NCBI GenBank assembly: GCA_013215525.1
Contig: JABSQY010000058.1
Coordinates: forward strand, 1 to 10,865
DNA from: Nanoarchaeales archaeon
GTDB taxonomy: Archaea > Nanobdellota > Nanobdellia > Woesearchaeales > UBA583
Direction of reading: 5' to 3'
DNA length: 10,865 nt
The notes below the pieces were generated by a model, which did not search any database, was not told the origin of the DNA, and saw nothing but the letters and a program-made list of their open reading frames with translations. Shown piece by piece: positions 1-6,447 of this stretch (its first letter is position 1; each line of letters opens with the position of its first letter). The position numbers were made by a program, and so were the translations under genes.

Positions 1-30
1 ATTAACTTAAATTTATACACAAATAAAAAT

Positions 31-255
31 ATGGAAGAAAAAGAAATTTATAATTGTAAAAACATGTCAATATATGACTTAAAAGACTTATTAGAAGATT
101 TTCCTTTGAATTTAATGTACGATTACTTTGAATTAAAGAGAGAATCAGAAATTAAAGAAATATTTTTCAAAGATGTGAAAATAATAACATTACTAAAGAA
201 CTTGGAATTAAATATTTATCTAAATAATAATAAAGTAGAAAAACTAAAATTATAA
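31..255 (+). CDS. Small hypothetical protein, 74 residues
   Basis: Unrecognised. The protein is rich in Lys, Glu, Leu and Asn, has no membrane segment, and has no cysteine pair that could form a metal site (only one Cys). It looks like a small soluble, mostly helical protein with a central acidic/hydrophobic stretch (DLKDLLEDF, about residues 16-24). A TATA-like TTAAATTTAT lies around positions 7-16, somewhat closer to the ATG than in other genes here. Its stop lies 34 bases before the xseA start, and xseA has its own TATA box, so the two need not share a transcript. It could be a lineage-specific gene; no function can be assigned. Confidence 0.5.
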   Translation: MEEKEIYNCKNMSIYDLKDLLEDFPLNLMYDYFELKRESEIKEIFFKDVKIITLLKNLELNIYLNNNKVEKLKL

Positions 256-260
256 AAGAT

Positions 261-270
261 TTTATAAATA
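261..270 (+). promoter_or_regulatory. TATA box of xseA
   Basis: TTTATAAATA is centred about 25 bases before the ATG at 290, the archaeal TATA-to-start distance expected for a leaderless transcript. It supports the upstream start and therefore the inclusion of the N-terminal SWIM region in the protein. Confidence 0.65.
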
Positions 271-289
271 TTAAAAGATATAAATTATT

Positions 290-1819
290 ATGAGTATATC
301 ATTAGACCTTTTAAAACTAGAAACCGATACAAAAATATTTGAGCGAGGTAAAGAATTTTATGAAGAAAATCCCTCAAACCAGTTAAGTTTTCAATCAAAT
401 AATCTAAATCTCTCAATTACTGCTGAAATTAAAGAATATGATTGTAAAGTAGAATATAACCTTGAGACAGGAAGACTTGATATCAAAAAGTGTACTTGTG
501 TTTATTTTGAAAAAAATAACAAAATCTGTAAACATATAATTTCTTTAGCACTACAAATAAATCATAAATTAAAAAAAACAATTAAAAATATAGATATGTT
601 AGATAGTTATGAAAAAGCAGATGAAATTTTAAATAATATAATTGAATTAAATTCTAACACGCAAAGTAATGAAGTAGATATCGAGCAAGCGCAATCTGTA
701 TCCCAAATCACCACAACTATTAAATCGTTAATGGAAGAAAACCCTATTTTAAATAAATTATATATTAAAGGAGAAATCTCAAACTTATCTCCAAATCGAT
801 CAGGACACATTTATTTTTCCATAAAAGATGAATACTCATTATTAAATTGTGTAATGTTTAAAACATCTGTAAATAATCTAACATTCAAACCGCAAGTAGG
901 CGACAAGGTTATACTTCGTGGAAACATTACATTATATGAACCAAGAGGAACATATCAATTACTTGTAAAAGAAATGAAAAAAGAAGGGCAAGGAGATTTA
1001 TTTCAACAATTTTTACAATTAAAAAATAAATTACAAATAGAAGGACTATTTGAACCAAATAATAAAAAACCAATTCCTAAATTCCCTAAATCAATAGCAG
1101 TAATTACAAGTCCAACAGGAGCTGTAATTCAAGACATAATTAATACAGTAAAAAGAAGATTCCCAAAAATTACTTTAAGTTTATTTGAAGTATCAGTTCA
1201 AGGGGAGAATGCTGAAAAATCAATTATAAAAGCGCTAAAACAAGCAGATACATACAAAACTCCATTCGACACAATAATCATTGCAAGAGGAGGTGGAAGT
1301 ATAGAAGATTTGTGGTGTTTTAATGATGAAAATCTAGCAAGAGAAATATATAACTCAAAGACTCCGATAATCTCTGCAATTGGACATCAAACAGATTTTA
1401 CAATCTGCGACTTTGTAGCTGATATTCGAGCAGAAACACCAACAGCTGCAGCAGAACTTGCAACACCAAATCTATTTGATTTAAAACAAGAATTAAATAA
1501 TAAAAAAAGAATAATAATTAAATCACTAGAACATAACTTAGAAAACAAACAAATGAGATTAATTAATTTAGAAACAAGTATTTTTTCAAGTTTAGAACTT
1601 AATTTAAAAACAAAAAAATTACAATTACAAAATTTAAAAGATAAATTAAAATTACTATCAATAAATTCAACATTAAAAAGAGGATTTAGTTTAACAATTG
1701 ATAAAAATGGTAAAACAATAAAAAATATTGACAAACTAAATAAAGATGAAAAAATTATTACATTATTAGAGAGTGGAAAGATAACATCCACAATAAATAA
1801 AATATCTAAAAAACAATAA
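290..1819 (+). CDS. xseA: Exonuclease VII large subunit with N-terminal SWIM zinc-finger region
   Basis: Large, catalytic subunit of exonuclease VII, which degrades single-stranded DNA to oligonucleotides with the small subunit XseB. Residues about 137-230 look like the OB-fold DNA-binding domain (SNLSPNRSGHIYFSIKD, then a VGDKVILRG strand). Residues about 265-395 hold the family nuclease core: TSPTGAVIQD at 273-282, ARGGGSIEDLW at 332-342, and AETPTAAAELATP near 381-393. A coiled-coil region follows to about 455, and then the C-terminal LKRGFSL element. The coiled coil is short compared with bacterial enzymes. Unusually, residues 1-125 precede the OB fold and contain a SWIM-type zinc motif: C68, C70, C80 and H82 (CxC-x9-CxH). 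SWIM fingers bind DNA or protein. The ATG is supported by a TATA box 25 bases upstream, and no equally good start lies near residue 137. xseB follows 6 bases after the stop. Exonuclease VII is mainly bacterial, so transfer is possible. Confidence 0.95.
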   Translation: MSISLDLLKLETDTKIFERGKEFYEENPSNQLSFQSNNLNLSITAEIKEYDCKVEYNLETGRLDIKKCTCVYFEKNNKICKHIISLALQINHKLKKTIKNIDMLDSYEKADEILNNIIELNSNTQSNEVDIEQAQSVSQITTTIKSLMEENPILNKLYIKGEISNLSPNRSGHIYFSIKDEYSLLNCVMFKTSVNNLTFKPQVGDKVILRGNITLYEPRGTYQLLVKEMKKEGQGDLFQQFLQLKNKLQIEGLFEPNNKKPIPKFPKSIAVITSPTGAVIQDIINTVKRRFPKITLSLFEVSVQGENAEKSIIKALKQADTYKTPFDTIIIARGGGSIEDLWCFNDENLAREIYNSKTPIISAIGHQTDFTICDFVADIRAETPTAAAELATPNLFDLKQELNNKKRIIIKSLEHNLENKQMRLINLETSIFSSLELNLKTKKLQLQNLKDKLKLLSINSTLKRGFSLTIDKNGKTIKNIDKLNKDEKIITLLESGKITSTINKISKKQ

Positions 1820-1825
1820 ATCAAA

Positions 1826-2044
1826 ATGACTACAGAAAATAAAACAAAAATAAGTTACGAAGACAAAATTAAAAGAATCAGCGAGATTGTAGAAATGTTA
1901 GAAACAAGTGAAGTTCCTTTAGAGGAAAACATAACACTTGTAAAAGAAGGTGCAAAATTAACTAAAGAATGTAAAGATTATTTAGAAGAAGCCGAATTAA
2001 TAATTAATAAAATTGTTGATGGAAAAGAATTAGATTTTGAATAG
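1826..2044 (+). CDS. xseB: Exonuclease VII small subunit
   Basis: Small subunit of exonuclease VII, a helical-hairpin protein of about 70-80 residues that binds the coiled coil of XseA. At 72 residues it is the usual size. It shows the family pattern: YEDKIKRISEIVEMLE (residues 11-26), then a VPLEENITLVKEGAKL segment, then a final helix with a CKDYLEEAE core. It starts 6 bases after the xseA stop with no promoter between them, so the two are co-transcribed. No Shine-Dalgarno sequence precedes the ATG. The last 63 bases (1981-2043) are repeated at 2141-2203 with one substitution, which is a sign of insertion, duplication or misassembly at the end of this gene. Confidence 0.93.
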   Translation: MTTENKTKISYEDKIKRISEIVEMLETSEVPLEENITLVKEGAKLTKECKDYLEEAELIINKIVDGKELDFE

Positions 2045-2064
2045 ATAAAAAATAATTTTATAAA

Positions 2065-2091
2065 TTCAATCTTTAATTGAAAAGGTTTTTT
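2065..2091 (+). terminator. Hairpin plus T6 after xseB
   Basis: TTCAAT-CTTTA-ATTGAA (2065-2081) forms a 6-bp stem, followed by AAGG and T6 at 2086-2091. This would plausibly end the xseA-xseB transcript and uncouple the GNAT gene downstream. Archaeal termination relies mainly on the T run. Confidence 0.45.
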
Positions 2092-2096
2092 GGTCT

Positions 2097-2136
2097 CTCT
2101 TTTTTAGCGCCCCGAAGGCAAGCGTCCAAAAAAGAG
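2097..2136. other. GC-cored hairpin in the spacer between the xseB tail copies
   Basis: CTCTTTTTT (2097-2105) pairs perfectly with AAAAAAGAG (2128-2136). The 22-base apical part is strikingly GC-rich for this region and folds further: GCC (2109-2111) with GGC (2117-2119) around a CCGAA loop, plus a GC/GC pair outside. It does not look like a standard plus-strand terminator, because the U run is on the 5' arm. It may be the structured core of a small insertion. Confidence 0.6.
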
Positions 2137-2203
2137 TGAATTTAGAAGAAGCCGAATTAATAATTAATAAAATTGTTGATGGAAAAGAATTAGATTTCGA
2201 ATA

Positions 2204-2662
2204 ATGGAAATCAGAATTAGTAATATAAATGATATTGAAAATATTTCTAAATTAATGTTAAATTATTATCCATCAATAATAAATAAAAATGAATTCTTAA
2301 AAATTACACAAAAAATATTATTAAATGATTTAAAAAATAAAAAAAGAATATCATACATTATTTTAGATAAAAATAAAATTATAGGTAAAATATTTATACA
2401 AATAATTGATATGTTACCAAATGAATTTTCATTAAATATAAAATTTGGATATTTATCAAATTTATACATATTACCTAAATATAGAGGGGAAAAACTAAGT
2501 GAAAAATTAATAAATGAAATTATTAACTATGCTAAAAAAAATAATTTAGAAAGATTAAATATCTGGACATCTAATAAAACTAATAATACTTTTACAAAAC
2601 TATGATTTGAAATAGATAAAGACATATTAAAATTAGATTTAACCAAAACCCAACAAACATAA
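2204..2662 (+). pseudogene. GNAT-family N-acetyltransferase interrupted by in-frame TGA
   Basis: GNAT proteins transfer an acetyl group from acetyl-CoA to an amine; the substrate here is unknown. The opening EIRISNINDIENISKLM is the usual first strand and helix. LYILPKYRGEKLSEKL (residues 87-102) is motif A with the R-G-x-x-L acetyl-CoA pyrophosphate loop. At 2603-2605 a TGA stands where the family has the Gly of F-x-K-L-G-F-E. Reading on in the same frame gives FEIDKDILKLDL and a TAA at 2660-2662, which restores a typical 152-residue length. The stop therefore looks like a GGA-to-TGA change. If read strictly, the product is 133 residues (2204-2605) and lacks the last strands. The ATG overlaps the TAA of the duplicated xseB tail (TAATG), suggesting it was once translationally coupled to xseB. 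No clear TATA box lies 25 bases upstream. Confidence 0.8.
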
Positions 2663-2663
2663 C

Positions 2664-3008
2664 TCAGAGAGTATCATTTAATAAAGTAAGAAACATAGTA
2701 TACTCATTAACACAACTTTTTCTAAAACTTGAATCCTCATACATTTTATTAAATGTTTCTGCTAATACTGAAGTTTTACCTAAAATATTCTCAACTGAAG
2801 ATTTAACATTTTTAAGAACAGATTTATCAGTAATTGTAAAAACTTTTTCAATTAATCCACCCCCATCTGCAGATTTGAAAAGATTTATCATATGGGTAAA
2901 GTTATCTCCACGATACCCATCATTAAAAATAATTTTTTTAAATCCTTCTAATTTCTCAAAATATTCTTCAGAACCCCCAACATTAGTCATTCTACTTTCC
3001 CAATTCAT
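2664..3008 (-). CDS. Hypothetical protein, 114 residues
   Basis: Unrecognised. It is a soluble, mixed-charge protein with a Gly-rich turn near residues 11-12 (VGGSEE), another at 49-51 (ADGGGLIEK), and one Cys near the C-terminus. There is no signal peptide and no membrane segment. The start is supported by a minus-strand TATA box (TTTATAAA at 3031-3038) 26 bases upstream. It converges with the GNAT gene: its TGA lies one base from the extended GNAT stop. It lies downstream of the symporter on the same strand but has its own promoter. Confidence 0.65.
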   Translation of the reverse strand: MNWESRMTNVGGSEEYFEKLEGFKKIIFNDGYRGDNFTHMINLFKSADGGGLIEKVFTITDKSVLKNVKSSVENILGKTSVLAETFNKMYEDSSFRKSCVNEYTMFLTLLNDTL

Positions 3009-3030
3009 AATTATTACTTAACAGTTACGA

Positions 3031-3038
3031 TTTATAAA
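3031..3038 (-). promoter_or_regulatory. TATA box of the 114-residue gene
   Basis: The palindromic TTTATAAA is centred about 26 bases upstream of the ATG at 3008 on the minus strand. It lies in the 62-base gap after the symporter stop. Confidence 0.6.
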
Positions 3039-3070
3039 CGTATTCAGTGATAAAATAAAGAAAGATAAAA

Positions 3071-4372
3071 TTATTTCTTAACTCGAATCAAAGCGCCAAC
3101 ACCATTACCAATTAAAGCTGTAAACATAATTATAGGGTTAATCCCTAAAAATATAATCCCTAAAACAAAACCAATAAATCCACCATACACCAAATTTAGA
3201 AATTTTTTTCCTTTTCCAAAAAATAAATATAACATTGGAACTGCAAAAGACATAGAAAAAGCAGCACCAAACACAGTCAAATCAATAATGTCACGTGAAA
3301 AATATGCTACAACTAAAGCTAAAAATAAAGTTATAATCATTCTAATCTTTAATTTAAAAACAGGATTATTTTTTTTATCAAAAGAAAACATACTATGAGT
3401 TGCAATCGTAAAAACATAAGTGTCAATTGATGACATAATTCCTGCTAAGAAAAATATAACTCCTAAAGATAAAATAGATGAAGATAAATAATTTTCAAGA
3501 GAATATAAAAAAACAATAGCTGGATCTAAATTAGGATTTAAAGAAAAAACATAAAGTCCAATTACAATAAGCATTGTTGCAGTAATTAATAAAGGCACAA
3601 CTGCAAAACTCATCCCATTCATAAAATCTTTTTTAGATTTAGCTGAGAATAATAATTGATATCTATCAGCATATGCAAAAAAAGATAATAAACCATATAA
3701 AAAGAGTCCAACAGTATTTACAATAGACAAAGGTTTAGTCTCAACCATCATAAAATTAAATGAATTAACATTACTAAAAATTCCATAAGAGATTACAATT
3801 AATAAACCTAAAATAATAAATGATTGAATAATATCAGTTATAATTACACCTTTAAAACCACTTAAAATTAAATAAATTCCTACAATAATTAAAAGTATAA
3901 AAAGGCTTTGAGTGTATGTGAAAAAATTAAAATGTTCAAATAATTTAGCTCCACCAACAAGTGAAATGATAAGCCATAAGAACTGAACTAAGTTTGAATA
4001 AATTGATGTAATAATTTTTGCTAAATTTGATTTTGTTTTAAAATAAACTAATTGATTAATTGTATATAACTTATTTTTATGAGCTAAATCATATAATTTA
4101 GTTGAACCTAAATATGCAAACAACACATATCCAAGTACAAATCCAATAAGCATCCCAAACATTCCAAATCCAAATTCATAAGCAAAGGCAGTATATGTAA
4201 TAAACCAACCAGCTCCCATTGAACCTGCATACTTTGAAAATAAAATTGACCAAAAACCACGGTCACGATTAGCAATTAAAAAATCATTTGAGGAAGATTT
4301 TTTTGAAATATAAAAGCTAATACACAAAATCACAATAACGTAAATGATTAAATAAATAAATTCTTGTTTCAT
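3071..4372 (-). CDS. Sodium:solute symporter (SSF family)
   Basis: Integral membrane transporter that uses the sodium gradient to import a small solute. The family includes proline, sugar, sialic acid and pantothenate carriers, and the substrate here cannot be told. The 433 residues contain about 12-13 hydrophobic segments, beginning at residues 5-22. Family signatures are SGFKGVIITDIIQ at 171-183 (the family's GGxxAVxxTDxxQ region), a DRYQ loop at 236-239 (corresponding to the Q-R segment), and MSSIDTYV at 313-320 in the helix that carries the second sodium-site Ser/Thr residues. It is somewhat shorter than the usual 450-550 residues, lacking a long C-terminal tail. The gene is divergent from a TrmB-type regulator with an 83-base shared promoter region, so that regulator probably controls it. 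A TATA-like element 26 bases upstream supports the ATG. Confidence 0.93.
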   Translation of the reverse strand: MKQEFIYLIIYVIVILCISFYISKKSSSNDFLIANRDRGFWSILFSKYAGSMGAGWFITYTAFAYEFGFGMFGMLIGFVLGYVLFAYLGSTKLYDLAHKNKLYTINQLVYFKTKSNLAKIITSIYSNLVQFLWLIISLVGGAKLFEHFNFFTYTQSLFILLIIVGIYLILSGFKGVIITDIIQSFIILGLLIVISYGIFSNVNSFNFMMVETKPLSIVNTVGLFLYGLLSFFAYADRYQLLFSAKSKKDFMNGMSFAVVPLLITATMLIVIGLYVFSLNPNLDPAIVFLYSLENYLSSSILSLGVIFFLAGIMSSIDTYVFTIATHSMFSFDKKNNPVFKLKIRMIITLFLALVVAYFSRDIIDLTVFGAAFSMSFAVPMLYLFFGKGKKFLNLVYGGFIGFVLGIIFLGINPIIMFTALIGNGVGALIRVKK

Positions 4373-4392
4373 TAATATTAAATTAATAAAAA

Positions 4393-4403
4393 CATATTTA
4401 AAG
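4393..4403 (-). promoter_or_regulatory. TATA box of the symporter gene
   Basis: The minus strand reads CTTTAAATATG, centred about 26 bases before the ATG at 4372. It abuts the dyad at 4404-4421 on the side away from the TrmB gene's TATA box. Confidence 0.55.
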
Positions 4404-4421
4404 TGATGTGGGGGGAAATCA
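4404..4421. promoter_or_regulatory. Candidate operator between the divergent symporter and TrmB promoters
   Basis: TGAT (4404-4407) and ATCA (4418-4421) form an inverted repeat 10 bases apart, enclosing a run of six G (4410-4415). The wider form is GTGATGT...AAATCAACAC. It sits between the two outward-facing TATA boxes, where binding would affect both promoters. GTGAT/ATCAC half-sites resemble those known for Thermococcales TrmB-like regulators. Assignment to this TrmB protein is inference. Confidence 0.4.
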
Positions 4422-4426
4422 ACACA

Positions 4427-4435
4427 TTTATAAAA
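4427..4435 (+). promoter_or_regulatory. TATA box of the TrmB-family gene
   Basis: ATTTATAAA is centred about 25 bases before the ATG at 4456. It supports that start and a leaderless transcript. Confidence 0.6.
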
Positions 4436-4455
4436 ATTAAATAATTGTAAATAAT

Positions 4456-5241
4456 ATGAAATTCGAAAAAGACTTAATTGAAGATTTAAAAAAACTAGGA
4501 CTTAAAGATTTAGAAGCAAAAGTATATCTCACATTATTAAGATTAAAAAATGCAAGTGTATCGCAAATTGCAAAAGAAACGCAAGTACACAGACGTTCAG
4601 TATATGATAATTTAAACATATTAATTAGAAAAGGATTAGTTAGCGAATTAATAAAATCAAAAGTTAAATTCTTTGAATGTCTTCCTCCAGAAAATTTAAA
4701 AATAATAATTGAAGAACAACAAAATGTATTAGATAAAACATTACCTTCATTAAAATCATTTTATAATCATAATAATGAAGATGTGAAAGTTCAAGTATAC
4801 TCTGGAGATAATGCATTAAAAATGATTTTCGAAGAAGTATCAACTCAAAAAGGTAAAAAATATTGGCTTGGAGGTGGAACAATGGTACTAAAAAGATATT
4901 CAAATTCAGTTGAATTATTAATTAAAAAATTTTTTGAATCAGATATAATTTTACTTCAACCACTAACAAAGAGATTATCAACAATTAGTTTATTAGTACC
5001 AAAAGAAAAGTTTAGAGTACTACCAGCACATCTTGAAGGTGACCAAGGAATTTTAATTACACAAAATAATGTAATGATAGGAATTCTAACAGATAATCAA
5101 ACAACAATTATTAAAATTACAAGTAAAGCATCAGTTAAAGCTTTTAAAAAATATTTTGATTTAATGTGGCAGATGTCAAAAGAAATAACAGATGAGCAAA
5201 GAAAAAAAGCATCACAAAATCCAATAAATGAATTAATTTAA
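4456..5241 (+). CDS. TrmB-family transcriptional regulator
   Basis: Archaeal sugar-sensing type regulator. The N-terminal winged helix-turn-helix spans about residues 8-85: LGLKDLEAKVYLTLL at 14-28, SVSQIAKETQVHRRSVYDNL at 34-53 as the helix-turn-helix, then the wing KGLVSEL and FECLPPENL. A predicted helical linker (about 85-103) precedes an effector domain related to the phospholipase D fold, starting at VQVYSGDNALKMIFEEV (112-128). At 261 residues it is the length of short TrmB proteins, so the C-terminal sugar-binding extension of the founding member is probably absent. It is transcribed divergently from the symporter, with a dyad between their TATA boxes, which points to control of the symporter and of itself. 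The effector is unknown. Confidence 0.9.
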   Translation: MKFEKDLIEDLKKLGLKDLEAKVYLTLLRLKNASVSQIAKETQVHRRSVYDNLNILIRKGLVSELIKSKVKFFECLPPENLKIIIEEQQNVLDKTLPSLKSFYNHNNEDVKVQVYSGDNALKMIFEEVSTQKGKKYWLGGGTMVLKRYSNSVELLIKKFFESDIILLQPLTKRLSTISLLVPKEKFRVLPAHLEGDQGILITQNNVMIGILTDNQTTIIKITSKASVKAFKKYFDLMWQMSKEITDEQRKKASQNPINELI

Positions 5242-5301
5242 AATATTAAAATAAATATTAAAACAAGAAAGTATTAAAAAGTAGTAAACCACACACATAA
5301 T

Positions 5302-6185
5302 ATGAGATTTAAACAAATTGTAACCATAGGTGATGTAATTGAACTTAACATGATAGAAAGTTCATTAAATGAATTAAATAAATATTCTGAAAATCCAGTT
5401 AAAATAATTTCTTCCAACTATGAAATGAAACTGAAATTATAAAAAACATTTCTGATGCTGATTGTATTTTACTTTCTTATAGAACTTCAATTACAAAAAA
5501 TATATTACTAAAATGCAATAATTTGAAACTAATTTGTATATGTGGGACTAATTCAAATTTAATTGATATTGAGCAATGTTCAAAGCAAAACATTACTATT
5601 TTAAATGTTAAAGATTACGGTGATGAAGGTGTTGTAGAATGGATTTTTTTTCAATTAATTAGTTTGATAAGAGGATTTGGAAAGTATAAATGGAAATCAT
5701 TACCAGCAGAACTTAATAAAAAAACAATTGGAATTATTGGTTTTGGAGCAATTGGAAAATTACTAGCAAAAGGAGCACTCGGATTAAATATGAATATTTT
5801 ATATTATAGTAAATCAAGAAATCAAGAATGGGAAAAGAAAGGAGTAAAATATGTAGATAAAAAAGAACTTCTTTTAAAAAGTGATATTATAACTTTACAA
5901 ACTCCTAAAAATTTAAAAATTTTAGATAAGAATGATTTCAATTTAATGAATGAAAAAATATTAATAAATAATACATTAGGTAAAGCATTTCAAAAAGAAG
6001 ATTTTATTGAATGGATAAAAAAACCAAATAATTTTATGATTACAGACATAGTTTCAGATTTTAAAAATGAATTTGAAGAATTAGAACGTGTAATATATTC
6101 AAATTATATTTCTGGAAAAACAAAAGAAGCAGAAATCAGATTAAGTGAAAAAGTATTAAACAATATCAAATCATATTTAAATTAA
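5302..6185 (+). pseudogene. D-isomer 2-hydroxyacid dehydrogenase-like gene, frameshifted, active-site residues lost
   Basis: The 5' part starts at ATG 5302 and stops at 5440-5442. The 3' part continues in another frame to 6185. Adding one A to the AAA at 5423-5425 joins them into a 294-residue protein, close to family length (about 310-330), so a single-base deletion is the likely break. The Rossmann motif is intact: KTIGIIGFGAIGKLL, reading GxGxxG. The substrate-domain pattern ICGTNSNLID...NVKDYGDEGVVEW also fits. The catalytic residues look gone: the family's N-T-x-R-G reads NNTLGK (Arg to Leu), and P-H-I-x-G reads NYISG (His to Tyr). Even unbroken, the protein would probably not be a normal dehydrogenase. 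Only a weak TATA-like TATTAAAAA (5272-5280) lies upstream. The gene starts 60 bases after the TrmB gene on the same strand. A sequencing error in the A tract is the main alternative. Confidence 0.8.
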
Positions 6186-6206
6186 AATAGTTATAGAATC
6201 CCTAAA

Positions 6207-6381
6207 CTAAAAACGATAAAGCAGAAACATACGCGAAGCCAAAATCGTTTAAAATCTAACTTCGTTTTCATATTTTTTCAAGAGTGCTGAAATTCAGACG
6301 CTCGATTAATAGCATTGCTATATCGAATTGTGTCTTAATTTTAGTAGTATTGGAACAATATGGAAACTTCGTAAAGCGAGG
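6207..6381. ncRNA. Candidate structured RNA: chain of four hairpins in the gap between genes
   Basis: The 262-base gap before the AIM24 gene has no supported gene but holds successive stems: AAACGAT (6211-6217) with ATCGTTT (6244-6250); GAGTG-CTGA (6282-6290) with TCAG-A-CGCTC (6294-6303) around an AAT loop; TCGAT..ATAGC (6302-6313) with GCTAT-ATCGA (6317-6326) around ATT; and CTTCG (6367-6371) with CGAGG (6377-6381) around TAAAG. Local GC is higher than in flanking spacers. The AIM24 gene has its own TATA box at 6420, so these stems are probably not its leader. Strand is unsettled. On the plus strand, TTTAAATTA at 6176-6184 could be a TATA box. On the minus strand the first stem is followed by T5 (6207-6211), like a terminator. 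No known RNA family was recognised. Confidence 0.4.
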
Positions 6382-6419
6382 AGAAAAAAGAATAAACAAA
6401 GAGTTAAACTAAAGTATTA

Positions 6420-6427
6420 TTATAAAG
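6420..6427 (+). promoter_or_regulatory. TATA box of the AIM24-like gene
   Basis: TTATAAAG is centred about 25 bases before the ATG at 6448. It implies a leaderless mRNA and separates the gene from the hairpin cluster upstream. Confidence 0.6.
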
Positions 6428-6447
6428 ATTAAACTGGTAAAAGTATA

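Larger units (their letters stand above)
1981..2203 (+). repeat. 63-base direct repeat of the xseB 3' end flanking a 97-base insert
   Basis: Positions 1981-2043 and 2141-2203 match at 62 of 63 bases (T versus C near the end: GATTTTGAATA and GATTTCGAATA). Copy 1 closes intact xseB with TAG. Copy 2 ends in TAA, which overlaps the ATG of the GNAT gene. The spacer 2044-2140 holds two hairpins and two T6 runs. Copy 2 could be read from a GTG at 2136 as a 22-residue peptide, but it is more likely a relic of the original xseB end. Confidence 0.9.

Noticed and set aside
1387..1824. Long minus-strand open frame opposite xseA (145 codons)
   Set aside because: It is antisense to the conserved nuclease core of xseA; its composition (Phe, Ile, Ser, Leu) is the mirror of an AT-rich coding strand.
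2603..2605. TGA recoded as glycine throughout the genome
   Set aside because: Only one case is seen. Intact genes here use GGA for Gly and two end in TGA (the 114-residue and SpoIIM-like genes), and the MazG-like break is a TAA.
4664..4903. Minus-strand hydrophobic open frame (79 codons) opposite the TrmB-family gene
   Set aside because: Antisense shadow of a well-supported regulator gene; no promoter or recognisable domain.
6191..6271. Minus-strand 26-residue reading frame with a basic start and a hydrophobic end, resembling a small membrane peptide
   Set aside because: It lies inside the hairpin cluster, has no TATA box at the right distance and no ribosome-binding site, and this length is expected by chance.
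6181..6447. tRNA, RNase P RNA or signal recognition particle RNA in the gene-free gap
   Set aside because: No T-arm GTTCGA-type sequence, no RNase P conserved GAGGAAAGTCC block and no SRP helix 8 motif were found.
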